A stretch of DNA of 25,590 nt from GCA-2732805 sp964516605 (GTDB lineage: Bacteria; Pseudomonadota; Gammaproteobacteria; Coxiellales; Coxiellaceae), in the NCBI GenBank assembly GCA_964516605.1, contig CAZFAA010000016.1, forward strand, positions 1-25,590, given 5' to 3'. This document shows, one piece after another, positions 1 through 7,776 of this stretch. Made by a program: the position numbers and the translations under genes. The stretch's first letter is position 1; every line of letters starts with the position of its first letter. A model generated the notes under the pieces. That model searched no databases. It had not been told where the DNA came from and saw only the letters and a program-made list of their open reading frames with translations.

Positions 1-130
1 TGTTTACATCGCATGTACATTTATTTGGCTTAAACTGAAATGAAGACACGCCCTAGATCAAAAGAGTATACGCACATCAATTAACTGACGAACAAATAAC
101 AAGACATATGCCACATGCGCTTTAAGACTA

Positions 131-451
131 TTAACGCCGTAAAATCGACACAGTCGCCATAATAATTAAGAGTGGTATCAAGACTGGAAACAAGAACGGA
201 AAATACATAATACTGACTACGACACCTGCAAGCGTGAGCAACCCCACTATCAACATCGCAACACCAGTAAATAAAAAGAACAACAATACGGCGACGCACA
301 TCGCCATCACCGCAATGCTGACTACGTTCGCCACACCTTCAATGGCGCTCAGTGGTCCCCAAACATACCAGGCAACCAATACGACTAAAACAAAAGATAA
401 AGTAACCAGCAAAGCACGCGGGCGTTTTCTGACAATTTTAGTTTCTGCCAT
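131..451 (-). CDS. small hydrophobic membrane protein of unknown function
   Basis: This 106-residue protein is mostly hydrophobic. It has a short basic N-terminus (about residues 1-12, rich in K and R), then three or four likely membrane segments (roughly 13-33, 38-62, 63-82 and 84-102), and ends in two arginines. That pattern suggests a small inner-membrane protein. I recognise no family motif and assign no function. A GGAAAG ribosome-binding sequence lies three bases before the ATG, which supports the start. It lies 80 bases downstream of the 2-oxoglutarate oxygenase gene on the same strand, so the two may be co-transcribed, but I see no functional link. A reading frame on the opposite strand over the same DNA has no comparable support. 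Confidence 0.6.
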   Translation of the reverse strand: MAETKIVRKRPRALLVTLSFVLVVLVAWYVWGPLSAIEGVANVVSIAVMAMCVAVLLFFLFTGVAMLIVGLLTLAGVVVSIMYFPFLFPVLIPLLIIMATVSILRR

Positions 452-531
452 GATCTTTCCATATCTTGGTTAAAGGATTCTCAATCGTTAAGTGGGTGTA
501 AAAGAGGCTTGAAATCCCATCAAGTTACATT

Positions 532-1206
532 CTACCGAGTAGCATCAACTGGCCAATCGGTTTTAAAAGTAACATAGTTTACCAGTAAAGAGCACCGACG
601 ATCTGGGATCGGTTTGCGCTCCAATCCATGCCAGGAGTTCTCACTGGGTGTAAACACATAACCACGGTTATGCCCAAATTTCACGGTTTTTACGACTTTT
701 AAATCCGTATCGTAAAAATCAGTTCCCATATATTCCGGCCCATCGCCTAAAAATAACAACAATGTAAATTGTTTCTCAATAATATCTTTATGTGGCTCCA
801 AGAAAAAACCATCAAAATCGTTGATGTATTCAACACGTAAAAATAACTCCTTAGTGTCCACATGAAATTTATCTTTAACAATTTTTAAAACCTGTGGATC
901 TAAAAAAGCATCCACTAAATCTTGGAAAAAAGGGTGCTCATTTTTAGTATCTTTAGTGATAAACATGCGCCGTGGTGGTGTACCACCGGGTTTGAGCTTA
1001 CTGTCGCTCGCGCGCGTACCGTCGTACACAAAGCCACTTGTTTTAGGAATCCGTACAGCCAGAATCTGGTCTGTTAACTCACTTGGCAACATATTCTCTA
1101 CAATCCAATGTTGAAATGGGTAATTGGATTCACCCGCATTGAGAAATGAATCAACAATTCCAGCTGTCGTAGTGGCGCGTAAAGAATCAGTGGTGGCTGT
1201 GGTCAT
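532..1206 (-). CDS. 2-oxoglutarate/Fe(II)-dependent oxygenase family protein
   Basis: The 224-residue protein carries the marks of a jelly-roll 2-oxoglutarate/iron(II) dioxygenase. An HxD pair (H139, D141) in EPHKD is followed by a hydrophobic strand, and a distal histidine (H193 in SWHGLERK) is followed about ten residues later by arginines (R203/R204) placed to hold the 2-oxoglutarate carboxylate. Seen: the motif set and spacing. Known for the fold: these residues form the iron triad and co-substrate site. The substrate cannot be read from the sequence; relatives act on proteins, small molecules or sugars. No signal peptide is visible, so it is probably cytoplasmic. An AGGA site precedes the ATG by eight bases. 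It diverges from the Nramp transporter gene, and the small membrane protein lies downstream. Confidence 0.75.
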   Translation of the reverse strand: MTTATTDSLRATTTAGIVDSFLNAGESNYPFQHWIVENMLPSELTDQILAVRIPKTSGFVYDGTRASDSKLKPGGTPPRRMFITKDTKNEHPFFQDLVDAFLDPQVLKIVKDKFHVDTKELFLRVEYINDFDGFFLEPHKDIIEKQFTLLLFLGDGPEYMGTDFYDTDLKVVKTVKFGHNRGYVFTPSENSWHGLERKPIPDRRCSLLVNYVTFKTDWPVDATR

Positions 1207-1507
1207 ATAGAGTTTCCTCGTTATTTACGTGGAGTTACTGTATTAGATCCCATGATCAGATGCAAGGTTTCTTCACCCTTTATAAATCGAGGCGCTGGTT
1301 ATACTTGAGTGATTGTAATAGAACATGTAGAGATTCAGCTAAAATTGAAAAACATTGATCCTCATAACGCTCCTATTGGGTGAGAATTTTGCAAATTTGC
1401 GCTAAGCTAATGCCTTTTTCAGTGATGAGCAGGAATTAAAAACATCAAAAAACTAGTGCTACCACTGATGAGCATATTGATAACTGCAGCAAATTTAAGA
1501 TGCGCTT

Positions 1508-1526
1508 AATGAGAATGATTTGCATT
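1508..1526 (+). promoter_or_regulatory. Fur-box-like inverted repeat upstream of the Nramp gene
   Basis: The 19 bases AATGAGAATGATTTGCATT form an interrupted inverted repeat (AATGnnAATGATTnnCATT). Bases 1510-1524 match 11 of the 14 defined positions of the 7-1-7 Fur consensus TGATAATnATTATCA. The element overlaps the candidate -35 box of the downstream transporter, where a bound repressor would block transcription. Metal-responsive control of Nramp-type transporters by Fur or MntR is established in other bacteria. Its use here is inferred. Confidence 0.45.
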
Positions 1527-1548
1527 TAAAAGAGGCTTCGATTATGCT
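1520..1548 (+). promoter_or_regulatory. candidate sigma-70 promoter for the Nramp gene
   Basis: TTGCAT (1520-1525) and TATGCT (1543-1548) are separated by exactly 17 bases. The -10 matches consensus at four of six positions; the -35 matches only at its first three. The predicted start of transcription falls about 30 bases before the ATG. The weak -35 is covered by the Fur-like repeat. Confidence 0.35.
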
Positions 1549-1583
1549 GGGTGCATCATTTCAATATCCATAAGGTGTAACGC

Positions 1584-2807
1584 ATGTCTTACGCATCACG
1601 GTCCAAGTTAGCTTCATTCCTATTGATCGCAGGGCCAGGTCTTGTGGTCATGCTGGCTGATACCGATGCTGGCAGCATTATTACCGCTGCGCAAAGTGGT
1701 GCAGTATGGGGGTACAAACTTTTACTATTGCAATTTATTTTGATGCCAATTTTATATATAGCCCAGGAACTAACTGTACGTTTGGGTATTGTAACGCGTA
1801 TGGGGCATGGTGAACTCATTAAAAAACATTTTGGCAAAGTGTGTGCATGGATTTCCATCTCAACGTTACTCATCACCTGTATTGGCGCAATCATCAGTGA
1901 ATTTAGTGGTATTGCAGGTGTAGGACTGTTATTTGGCGTACCCAGCTGGATTTCGGTGGTATTAGCTGCATCATTTCTGGCGTTTATTGTATTAACCGGC
2001 ACCTACCGCTCTGTGGAACGTGTCGCCATTTGCCTTGGATTATTCGAATTAATTTTTTTCTTCGTAGCCTACAAAGCACATCCTAACTTACATGAAATGC
2101 TGGCTGGGCTTGCGCATATGCCAATCACTAATCCTGATTATCTGTATCTGACTGCTGCCAATATTGGCGCTGTGATCATGCCGTGGATGATTTTTTACCA
2201 GCAATCAGCAGTAATTGATAAAGGGCTAACGATCGAACATTTGAAAGCAACGCGTTTGGATACCGCCATCGGTGCCGTAATTGCGCAACTGGTAATGGCC
2301 GCTATTTTAGTCTCTACGGCCGCCACCATTGGCAAAAGCAATCCCGGTGTATCACTGAATACCGTACATCAAATCAGTGAAGCGCTCACACCTTTTATTG
2401 GCGAGATTGGCGGTAAAGTGTGTTTTGCCATGGGCATGCTCGGCGCCTCATTGGTCGCCGCGATTGTCGTGTCACTCACAGCAGCATGGGGACTGGGCGA
2501 GGTCACAGGCTACAAACGCTCACTCACTCACCACCCTAAACATGCCCCATGGTTTTACATTGTTTACCTTATTGTCCTAATCTGTGGTGTTGGTTTCGTC
2601 TTATCTGGAATCAACTTAGTCAAACTGAACGTGGGCATTGAAGTGATGAATGCCGTCTTACTGCCGATTGTGCTCGGTTTTTTATTTTTGCTAGCTTACA
2701 AAGTATTACCGCAGCAATACCGCCTAAAAGGTCCTTATGCGTGCTTTGTATTCATTATTTTACTCATCACCTCCCTTTTCGGCCTGATTGGTGGCTTGTG
2801 GAATTAA
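1584..2807 (+). CDS. Nramp-family divalent metal transporter, atypical binding site
   Basis: This 407-residue protein has about eleven hydrophobic segments and reads as an Nramp (SLC11/MntH) fold, a proton-coupled inner-membrane importer of divalent metals. It begins with the family's GPG-then-hydrophobic first helix. Where canonical members have DPGN it has DTDAG (about residues 26-30), and in helix 6, where they have the MPH motif, it has MPW (about residues 199-201). Those two helices form the metal site, so the substrate may not be the usual Mn/Fe. The Nramp-related magnesium transporters are one known group with altered site residues; I cannot place this protein there with certainty. An AAGGTG site precedes the ATG by a few bases. 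A Fur-like box upstream suggests metal-responsive control. I avoid the name mntH because of the motif changes. Confidence 0.8.
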   Translation: MSYASRSKLASFLLIAGPGLVVMLADTDAGSIITAAQSGAVWGYKLLLLQFILMPILYIAQELTVRLGIVTRMGHGELIKKHFGKVCAWISISTLLITCIGAIISEFSGIAGVGLLFGVPSWISVVLAASFLAFIVLTGTYRSVERVAICLGLFELIFFFVAYKAHPNLHEMLAGLAHMPITNPDYLYLTAANIGAVIMPWMIFYQQSAVIDKGLTIEHLKATRLDTAIGAVIAQLVMAAILVSTAATIGKSNPGVSLNTVHQISEALTPFIGEIGGKVCFAMGMLGASLVAAIVVSLTAAWGLGEVTGYKRSLTHHPKHAPWFYIVYLIVLICGVGFVLSGINLVKLNVGIEVMNAVLLPIVLGFLFLLAYKVLPQQYRLKGPYACFVFIILLITSLFGLIGGLWN

Positions 2808-2862
2808 TTTGCTGTACTGAATAAATAAAGGTAAGATGCGCCCTTTTATACTGAGAACAATG

Positions 2863-3222
2863 ATGAATCCGCATACTGTGTCCGCTCTAGCGGCAAAAAC
2901 GCTCGATGAGCATAAAGCCATTGATATCCGTAGTATTGATGTTACGTCACTGACTAATGTAACGGACTATATCGTGATTTGTACTGCCACATCAACACGC
3001 CACGCACAATCACTAGTAGAACGTGTCAAACGTAAGTTACGTGAAGAAGGCATTCATTCGATTGGTATGGAAGGTATGGAACAAAATGACCCATGGATCC
3101 TAGTGGATTTTGGTACGGTTGTGGTGCACGTATTATTAGAACAAGCGCGTGAATTTTATAACCTCGAAAAACTCTGGAGCATGACTCAAGAAATACGCGA
3201 TAAAGCTGTCGGTGAAGATTAA
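2863..3222 (+). CDS. rsfS: ribosomal silencing factor RsfS
   Basis: RsfS (DUF143/Iojap family) binds ribosomal protein L14 and blocks joining of the ribosomal subunits when nutrients are short. The sequence has the family signature: DYIVICTATSTRHAQS, then MEGMEQNDPWILVDFGTVVVHV and a C-terminal EFYNLEKLWS. I chose the ATG at 2863 (119 residues) because homologues begin close to this point and a GAGA sequence lies six bases upstream. ATGs at 2860 and 2836 in the same frame are alternatives, and 2836 has AAAGG four bases before it. It sits directly before rlmH, the usual neighbour, and its end overlaps the rlmH start. Confidence 0.9.
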   Translation: MNPHTVSALAAKTLDEHKAIDIRSIDVTSLTNVTDYIVICTATSTRHAQSLVERVKRKLREEGIHSIGMEGMEQNDPWILVDFGTVVVHVLLEQAREFYNLEKLWSMTQEIRDKAVGED

Positions 3223-3679
3223 TATTATTGCCATTGGCACACGCATGCCAAGCTGGGTTACACAGGGCTGTCAAACGTATACAGAACGCATGCCCAGTGA
3301 CTACCATGTTCAGTTTAACGAAATCCCCGCACTCAAGCGCGATAAACACAGCGATCTCAATGCCCTGCTGCTCAAAGAAAGTCACGCCTTATTCAGCTCG
3401 TGTCGCTCGCACCAGATGACCATTGCATTAGATCGCCTGGGCAAAGAAATCACGACAACACAGCTGTCCACATACCTATCTCAATGGCACGATCTCAGCC
3501 AAGATATTAACATTCTGATTGGTGGTCCTGAAGGCATTCACCCACACTATCTGACACAAGCACAACTCACCTGGTCGCTCTCAAAACTCACCTTACCCCA
3601 TCCGATGGTGCGTATTGTTATCGCAGAACAACTCTACAGAGCCTATAGCATGATCATCGGACACCCCTATCATCGCTAA
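3212..3679 (+). CDS. rlmH: 23S rRNA (pseudouridine-1915-N3)-methyltransferase RlmH
   Basis: This 155-residue SPOUT-class enzyme matches the usual length of RlmH, which methylates pseudouridine 1915 in helix 69 of 23S rRNA on the assembled 70S ribosome using S-adenosylmethionine. The knot motif LIGGPEG is at residues 102-108, and the C-terminus LPHPMVRIVIAEQLYRA followed by HPYHR is diagnostic. The start is GTG, overlapping the last 11 bases of rsfS. I see no separate ribosome-binding site, so translation is probably coupled to rsfS. The protein ends in HPYHR with at most one residue fewer than E. coli. Confidence 0.95.
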   Translation: MKINIIAIGTRMPSWVTQGCQTYTERMPSDYHVQFNEIPALKRDKHSDLNALLLKESHALFSSCRSHQMTIALDRLGKEITTTQLSTYLSQWHDLSQDINILIGGPEGIHPHYLTQAQLTWSLSKLTLPHPMVRIVIAEQLYRAYSMIIGHPYHR

Positions 3680-3735
3680 ATAAAGCCATCCTCTTCGGGA
3701 ATTGCTTTTATCTCTATCTACGTTAGACTGTTGCG

Positions 3736-5628
3736 ATGTTAAAGCACACTCTAAAAAATCGGCAGAAAGAATTGCATTTATTTAAAAATCGCTGTTATGC
3801 GATTTTTGCGATTGCATTAGTGTTTTTTTTCGCCATTATAGGGCGCCTCATTTACCTGCAAATCATAAACCAAAAAATATATTCCTCTTTATCTGTGCAC
3901 AACTTACTTAGAATAGTGCCAATTGAACCGACACGTGGCCTCATCTATGACAGAAATGGGGTACTACTGGCGAGTAATTCGCCGGTATTCAGTTTAGATA
4001 TTATTCCTGCCAATGTAAAAAGCGTACCCGCCACCATCCAAGAATTAAGTAAAATCGTCGCCATCAGCCCTAGTGACTTGCTGGCTTTTAATCGTGCCCT
4101 GAGCCGCCATCGTCGCTATGAGCCAATTCCCATCAAATACCAACTCACTGAACAAGAAATGGACCTGTTTTACCTGAATCAATATCGATTTCCAGGTGTC
4201 ATTATCCAAGCTAACATGCTACGCCAATACCCACTGGGCAATATCATGAGTAACGTATTGGGCTATGTAGGACGCATTAACGCCACAGAATTAAAATCCG
4301 TTGACCCCATTAATTATCAACCATCCGATTACATTGGCAAAACAGGTATCGAACGTTTTTATGAAAACATGTTACATGGCCATGTCGGTTCTGCACTGGC
4401 AGAAACGAATGCATCAGGCCAAGTCATTGAAAATTTAAAAAGCATCCCCCCCACCTCTGGGAAAAATCTTTATTTAACCATCGACAGTAAACTGCAAGAA
4501 TACGCTGAGCAAGCACTGGGGGATAACGAAGGTGCGTTGGTTGCACTGCAGCCAAACACTGGACAAATTCTCGCACTGGTAACTAAACCAACTTATGATC
4601 CCAATCCATTTGTAATGGGCATCAGTAGTAAAGCCTATCATGAATTAATGGATGACCCCAATCACCCGATGTATAACAGAGCCATTCGCGGCCTGTACTC
4701 ACCGGGGTCCACGATCAAACCATTCCAAGGTTTAGGCGGGCTCAACAACGGCGTTGTAACACCGCAATACACCATCTTTGATCCGGGCTGGTATCAAGTA
4801 CCCTTTACCAAACACATATTCCACGACGACGTCAAAAGAGGTCATGGTCGTGTTGATCTGCATAAAGCCATCGAAGTATCGTGTGATACGTATTTTTATA
4901 ATCTAGCAGTAAAACTTGGCATTCGCCGCATCGACAACTTTCTCAATCGTTTTGGCTTTGGACAGCCAACTTATATCGAAATGCCCGATGAACTGCCTGG
5001 TGTATTGCCAACCCCAGAATGGAAAGAACATTATCGAGGCCTACCTTGGTATACTGGTGATACGGTAAATATTGGTATCGGCCAAGGAATGCTGCTCATT
5101 ACACCGGTGCAATTGGCCGCAGCCGCTAGTATTATCGCAGAACGCGGCGCACGTTATCAGCCACACTTAACACTCAAATGGCAAGATGCAAACAATACGT
5201 TTATTCAATCGAATGTCTTAGTCGATACCATAAAATTAAATAATAACTCATATTGGGACACCGTGATCAGTGGTATGGAGGCGGTGATCACTAGCGGTAC
5301 AGCGCTACTTTTTGGACCACACAAAGACTTTACTGTTGCCGGCAAAACCGGCACAGCACAAATTTATGGTAACCGAGATGAAGAAACAACCGATTTACAA
5401 CGCCCCAAGCGCTTACGCAATAACCATTTATTTATCGCCTTTGCGCCTGTTGAAAATCCCAAAATTGTAATTGCTGTTGTAGTTGAACATAATACCTACG
5501 CTGATGTGATTGCCGGAAAGGTTATACGTTTTTATTTAAATGAGCTTAATGCACAAAATACCGCAGTCCCTACTACAGCCACTACCGCAGCCACTGAAGA
5601 GATAGCACATGGCCAACCTACACCCTAA
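3736..5628 (+). CDS. mrdA: penicillin-binding protein 2 (peptidoglycan DD-transpeptidase)
   Basis: PBP2 cross-links peptidoglycan in the elongasome that builds the lateral wall of rod cells. The 630 residues begin with a basic cytoplasmic tail and one membrane anchor (about 20-43). A pedestal domain follows with TRGLIYDRNG (66-75). The transpeptidase domain has the active-site SxxK (S325-K328 in SPGSTIKP), SCD (382-384, the SxD variant usual for PBP2) and KTG (537-539 in AGKTGTAQ). The tail after about 600 is a low-complexity run of Thr and Ala. No clear Shine-Dalgarno sequence precedes the ATG; 56 bases separate it from rlmH. The end overlaps rodA by 20 bases, as expected for partners that work as one polymerase/transpeptidase complex. 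Confidence 0.95.
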   Translation: MLKHTLKNRQKELHLFKNRCYAIFAIALVFFFAIIGRLIYLQIINQKIYSSLSVHNLLRIVPIEPTRGLIYDRNGVLLASNSPVFSLDIIPANVKSVPATIQELSKIVAISPSDLLAFNRALSRHRRYEPIPIKYQLTEQEMDLFYLNQYRFPGVIIQANMLRQYPLGNIMSNVLGYVGRINATELKSVDPINYQPSDYIGKTGIERFYENMLHGHVGSALAETNASGQVIENLKSIPPTSGKNLYLTIDSKLQEYAEQALGDNEGALVALQPNTGQILALVTKPTYDPNPFVMGISSKAYHELMDDPNHPMYNRAIRGLYSPGSTIKPFQGLGGLNNGVVTPQYTIFDPGWYQVPFTKHIFHDDVKRGHGRVDLHKAIEVSCDTYFYNLAVKLGIRRIDNFLNRFGFGQPTYIEMPDELPGVLPTPEWKEHYRGLPWYTGDTVNIGIGQGMLLITPVQLAAAASIIAERGARYQPHLTLKWQDANNTFIQSNVLVDTIKLNNNSYWDTVISGMEAVITSGTALLFGPHKDFTVAGKTGTAQIYGNRDEETTDLQRPKRLRNNHLFIAFAPVENPKIVIAVVVEHNTYADVIAGKVIRFYLNELNAQNTAVPTTATTAATEEIAHGQPTP

Positions 5629-6736
5629 ACATGGCGTCAAACGCCGGCTTAAAAACTTTCGCTTATCGATGTTACACATCGATTATTTGCTGTTTCTTGG
5701 TTTACTAGCGCTCTGCGCCATTGGATTGTTCACTCTATACAGCGCCACCAATGAAAACATGAATATGGTGGAACAACAAAGCACGCGCATAGGCTTTGGT
5801 TTTATTTTGCTATTTATCTTTGCGCAGATTCCACCACGTACTTATAAAAAATGGACGCCATGGCTATTTTGCTTAGGCATCTTCATGCTCGTTGCAGTAT
5901 TACTCGTAGGACATGTTGGTCAGGGTGCGCGCCGTTGGCTAACATTAGGACCTATTCGCTTTCAACCTTCTGAATTCATGAAAATTGTCGTGCCTATGGC
6001 AATCGCTTGGTTTTTCAGCGAACGGGAAATTCCGCCACACTCCAGCACACTACTGATTGCAACGGCTATGCTCGGCATTCCGTTTCTGCTCACCGTGAAG
6101 CAACCCGATTTAGGGACAGCGCTCTTAATTGGCGGTACGGGAGCGTCGGTGATTATCTTTGCTGGCATACGCTGGCGCATCATTGCAGCTCTCACAACCT
6201 TAATTCTAATTAGTTGCCCGTTCTTATGGCACCTTATGCACGGCTATCAGAAAAAACGCATTCTAATTTTTCTCAATCCTGAAAGCGCCCCACTAGGTGA
6301 TGGTTACCACATCATTCAATCTAAAATTGCCTTTGGTTCAGGAGGTGTTTTTGGTAAAGGCTGGCTCAATGGCACACAATCGCATCTGTCCTTTTTACCC
6401 GCGCACACCACTGATTTTATCTTTGCCGTGTGCGGTGAAGAGTTTGGTCTGATAGGTTGCACTATTATCTTACTCATTTATCTGGCCATTTTAATACGCT
6501 GCCTACACATTAGCATCCATGCTCAAGATACGTTTACTCGCTTATTATGCGGCAGCTTAAGCTTTATGTTTATCCTCTCGGCCTTTATTAATGTAGGCAT
6601 GGTCATTGGCATTTTACCGGTTGTTGGCGTGCCACTACCTTTAGTGAGTTATGGTGGTAGTTCTATAGTTACAATTATGGCGAGCTTTGGTATCATCATG
6701 TCCATACAAACGCATAAAAAATTATGGACATCCTAA
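5609..6736 (+). CDS. rodA: rod-shape SEDS peptidoglycan glycosyltransferase RodA
   Basis: RodA is the SEDS-family membrane glycosyltransferase that polymerises lipid II alongside PBP2. The 375-residue protein has about ten membrane segments. Landmarks are the RRWLTLGPIRFQPSEFMKI region (about 108-126), KQPDLGTALL (164-173), D269 in LPAHTTDFIF, the conserved essential aspartate of the family, and GVPLPLVSYGGSS near the C-terminus. The ATG lies 20 bases inside the end of mrdA, so translation is probably coupled. A second in-frame ATG at residue 21 is possible, but the upstream one keeps a normal cytoplasmic N-terminus. Length and neighbours fit the standard mrdA-rodA-mltB order. Confidence 0.95.
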   Translation: MANLHPKHGVKRRLKNFRLSMLHIDYLLFLGLLALCAIGLFTLYSATNENMNMVEQQSTRIGFGFILLFIFAQIPPRTYKKWTPWLFCLGIFMLVAVLLVGHVGQGARRWLTLGPIRFQPSEFMKIVVPMAIAWFFSEREIPPHSSTLLIATAMLGIPFLLTVKQPDLGTALLIGGTGASVIIFAGIRWRIIAALTTLILISCPFLWHLMHGYQKKRILIFLNPESAPLGDGYHIIQSKIAFGSGGVFGKGWLNGTQSHLSFLPAHTTDFIFAVCGEEFGLIGCTIILLIYLAILIRCLHISIHAQDTFTRLLCGSLSFMFILSAFINVGMVIGILPVVGVPLPLVSYGGSSIVTIMASFGIIMSIQTHKKLWTS

Positions 6737-6738
6737 CA

Positions 6739-6758
6739 GCAATTGCCTTAGGAATTGC
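6739..6758 (+). repeat. short inverted repeat between rodA and mltB
   Basis: GCAATT (6739-6744) and AATTGC (6753-6758) can pair, with CCT/AGG pairing inside across a bulged G. It lies just after the rodA stop and 20 bases before the mltB start. There is no T-run, so it is not a classical terminator. It could be a small mRNA stem, or chance. Confidence 0.25.
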
Positions 6759-6777
6759 AACATTGCGCGAGGGTAAT

Positions 6778-7776
6778 ATGGAAATCAAAGCAGCGATCAT
6801 TGTCACAGCAGCCTTACTTCTGTCAGCCTGCGCCACACCACCGACAACGCCTTCGCAACAACAGCAGCAACAATTTATCCGCAACACAGCGCAACAAAGT
6901 AATTTATCGCCCACTAAAATTAAAAACATCTTGAGTCATGCCAAATACTCACCTTCTGTTATTGCCAAAATGACAACACCTTATGAAAGCAAACCGTATG
7001 ATGTCTACCGCCAACATTTCCTCACCGACAGGCGCATTGATCAAGGTGCACAATTTTGGCAAGAGCACCAAGACATACTGGCTTTAGCACAAAAAAAATA
7101 TGGTGTTGATCCGAGTATTATTATCGCCATTTTAGGTGTGGAAACGCATTATGGCGAACACGAAGGTAACTACCGCGTACTGGATGCACTGTATACCCTT
7201 TCTTTTTTTTACCCACAACGCGCTGCCTTTTTTCGCAAAGAGCTCGCTCAATATTTAGTTTTGTGTGACCAACAGCATCTTTCTACATACGACGTGCAAG
7301 GATCCTACGCTGGAGCTTTAGGCATGCCACAATTTATGCCAAGCAGTTATCGCGCTTACGGCGTTGATTTTGCTGGAAATCATCATATCGATTTGATGCG
7401 CAATACAGATGATGTGGTGATGAGTGTTGCCAATTACCTCGCGCATTCAGGCTGGCAGCGCAATCAACCAATTGCCGCGCCCTTGAATCCATCTTATCTC
7501 GCTCGCGTTGAACCGTATGTCAATACCAAAGCAAAACTTGTGATTCCGGTTGCCACCTTAGAAAAACGAGGTGTGCCACTACTCAACTACAGCGCTGCAG
7601 CTAAGCCACAGAATGTCAGCGTGCTCATGTTAAATGATTCAACGTCGAATGAATACTGGTTGGTATTTGCTAACTTTCGCAGTATTTTAAAATATAACAC
7701 CAGCCCTAATTACGCGATGGCCGTGTACCAACTCTCTGAAGCCATTCAAGAAAAATATGCCCAACACACATCTTGA
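6778..7776 (+). CDS. mltB: membrane-bound lytic murein transglycosylase B
   Basis: MltB is an outer-membrane lipoprotein that cleaves the glycan strands of peptidoglycan to 1,6-anhydromuropeptides. I start it at 6778 (332 residues) because GAGG lies a few bases upstream and the first 18 residues then form a lipoprotein signal: basic N-terminus, hydrophobic stretch, lipobox LSAC with lipidated C18. A farther ATG at 6724 inside rodA would add 18 residues before the signal and is less likely. A short glutamine run follows the lipobox. The catalytic glutamate is E122 in ILGVETHYG, and GALGMPQFMPSSYRAYGVDF is the family's second signature. It overlaps the next gene by 20 bases and completes the wall-growth operon. 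Confidence 0.93.
   Translation: MEIKAAIIVTAALLLSACATPPTTPSQQQQQQFIRNTAQQSNLSPTKIKNILSHAKYSPSVIAKMTTPYESKPYDVYRQHFLTDRRIDQGAQFWQEHQDILALAQKKYGVDPSIIIAILGVETHYGEHEGNYRVLDALYTLSFFYPQRAAFFRKELAQYLVLCDQQHLSTYDVQGSYAGALGMPQFMPSSYRAYGVDFAGNHHIDLMRNTDDVVMSVANYLAHSGWQRNQPIAAPLNPSYLARVEPYVNTKAKLVIPVATLEKRGVPLLNYSAAAKPQNVSVLMLNDSTSNEYWLVFANFRSILKYNTSPNYAMAVYQLSEAIQEKYAQHTS

Larger units (their letters stand above)
1207..1583. other. 377-base intergenic region between divergent genes
   Basis: This gap separates the 2-oxoglutarate oxygenase (minus strand) from the Nramp transporter (plus strand). It has no convincing reading frame and no tRNA-like structure. It holds a Fur-box-like inverted repeat with a candidate promoter near the Nramp end, and a perfect 10-base palindrome (GCAAATTTGC, 1391-1400) of unknown meaning. 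I could not pick a clear promoter for the oxygenase. Confidence 0.5.

Noticed and set aside
1..130. Possible gene at the left edge
   Set aside because: No frame with recognisable coding character or motif; I see nothing supportable here.
1391..1400. Perfect palindrome GCAAATTTGC in the oxygenase-Nramp gap
   Set aside because: Ten bases of A+T-rich palindrome are expected by chance; it is far from a recognisable promoter.
6724..6777. Upstream ATG that would lengthen MltB by 18 residues
   Set aside because: It lies in the rodA end, lacks a ribosome-binding site and would bury the lipoprotein signal inside the protein.
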